Source: Drosophila miranda
Taxonomy: Eukaryota; Arthropoda; Insecta; Diptera; Drosophilidae
DNA: 64,000 nucleotides
Direction: 5' to 3'
Assembly (NCBI RefSeq): GCF_003369915.1
Contig: NW_022881614.1
Coordinates: 10,127,001 to 10,191,000, forward strand
The position numbers and the translations under genes were made by a program. The notes under the pieces are model-generated. The model saw only the letters and a program-made list of their open reading frames with translations. It searched no databases and had not been told where the DNA came from. This document shows positions 63,870-64,000 of the stretch, one piece after another (the first letter of the stretch is position 1; each line of letters starts with the position of its first letter).

Positions 63870-64000
63870 TTAGTTTACTAGTTTTTTGGCTGTTCTTTGG
63901 AAGATCTTGCTGATCGGTAGCACACCAAACGAGGACCTTTTCGTAGCCGCTTTACGTTCATTTACGAAGACGGGGTAGCCGTCGCAACAGCTCTTTTTAT
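63870..64000 (-). CDS. Possible C-terminus of a further gene (partial)
   Basis: A minus-strand frame enters from beyond the right edge and stays open for 42 codons to TAA at 63870. It reads SCCDGYPVFVNERKAATKRS and then FGVLPISKIFQRTAKKLVN. The composition is protein-like, and minus-strand AT-rich DNA follows. I do not recognise it; a chance open frame is possible at this length. Confidence 0.3.
   Translation of the reverse strand, partial: KKSCCDGYPVFVNERKAATKRSSFGVLPISKIFQRTAKKLVN

Overview
This window is eukaryotic and almost certainly Drosophila. Genes have short GT-AG introns, the coding genes are clear orthologues of fly proteins, and the non-coding DNA is full of GT/CT/CAG microsatellites and Drosophila-type transposons, including three copies of a DINE-1/mini-me (ISY/SGM)-like element. 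The host genes recognised are Orc3 (latheo), ValRS, Kdm4B, AGBE (glycogen branching enzyme), Spt-I and an hnRNP-U orthologue, with a DUF1091 cluster. From memory, several of these map to D. melanogaster 2R (around 49F, Muller element C). An obscura-group species is my best guess, but it is inference.

Layout. 1-6480: a DINE-like copy abutting a broken BEL/Pao retrotransposon. 6481-10293: the decayed 3' end of Orc3 (+) converging on a decayed ValRS (-). 10294-25550: long non-coding DNA with an R1-type non-LTR insertion, a 0.73-kb foldback element and a second DINE-like copy. 25551-37650: Kdm4B (+), followed by two long low-complexity coding exons, one with two C2H2 fingers and one acidic and Gln-rich. 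37757-46088: a DUF1091 cluster (-) of two dead genes and one intact gene, split by a 5.4-kb I-type non-LTR element. 46431-49094: intact AGBE (-). 49422-51184: a hAT remnant carrying a solo LTR. 51701-53329: Spt-I (-), apparently broken. 54049-55836: a third DINE-like copy joined to a second foldback copy. 56087-62641: intact hnRNP-U orthologue (-). At the right edge is the possible C-terminus of one more gene.

The main biological point is that damage is gene-specific. By hand splicing, Kdm4B (707 codons), AGBE (690), the hnRNP-U orthologue (1228) and one DUF1091 gene (178) stay perfectly open across all exon junctions. Orc3, ValRS, Spt-I and two DUF1091 genes carry nonsense codons, frameshifts or large deletions. 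Random sequencing error should not spare about 8.5 kb of coding sequence while hitting the neighbours repeatedly. The pattern fits a chromosome that is slowly losing genes and gaining transposons, such as a neo-Y derived from Muller C (as in D. miranda), but the window alone cannot prove this. The least familiar object is the two-copy foldback element with a shared 83-residue open frame.
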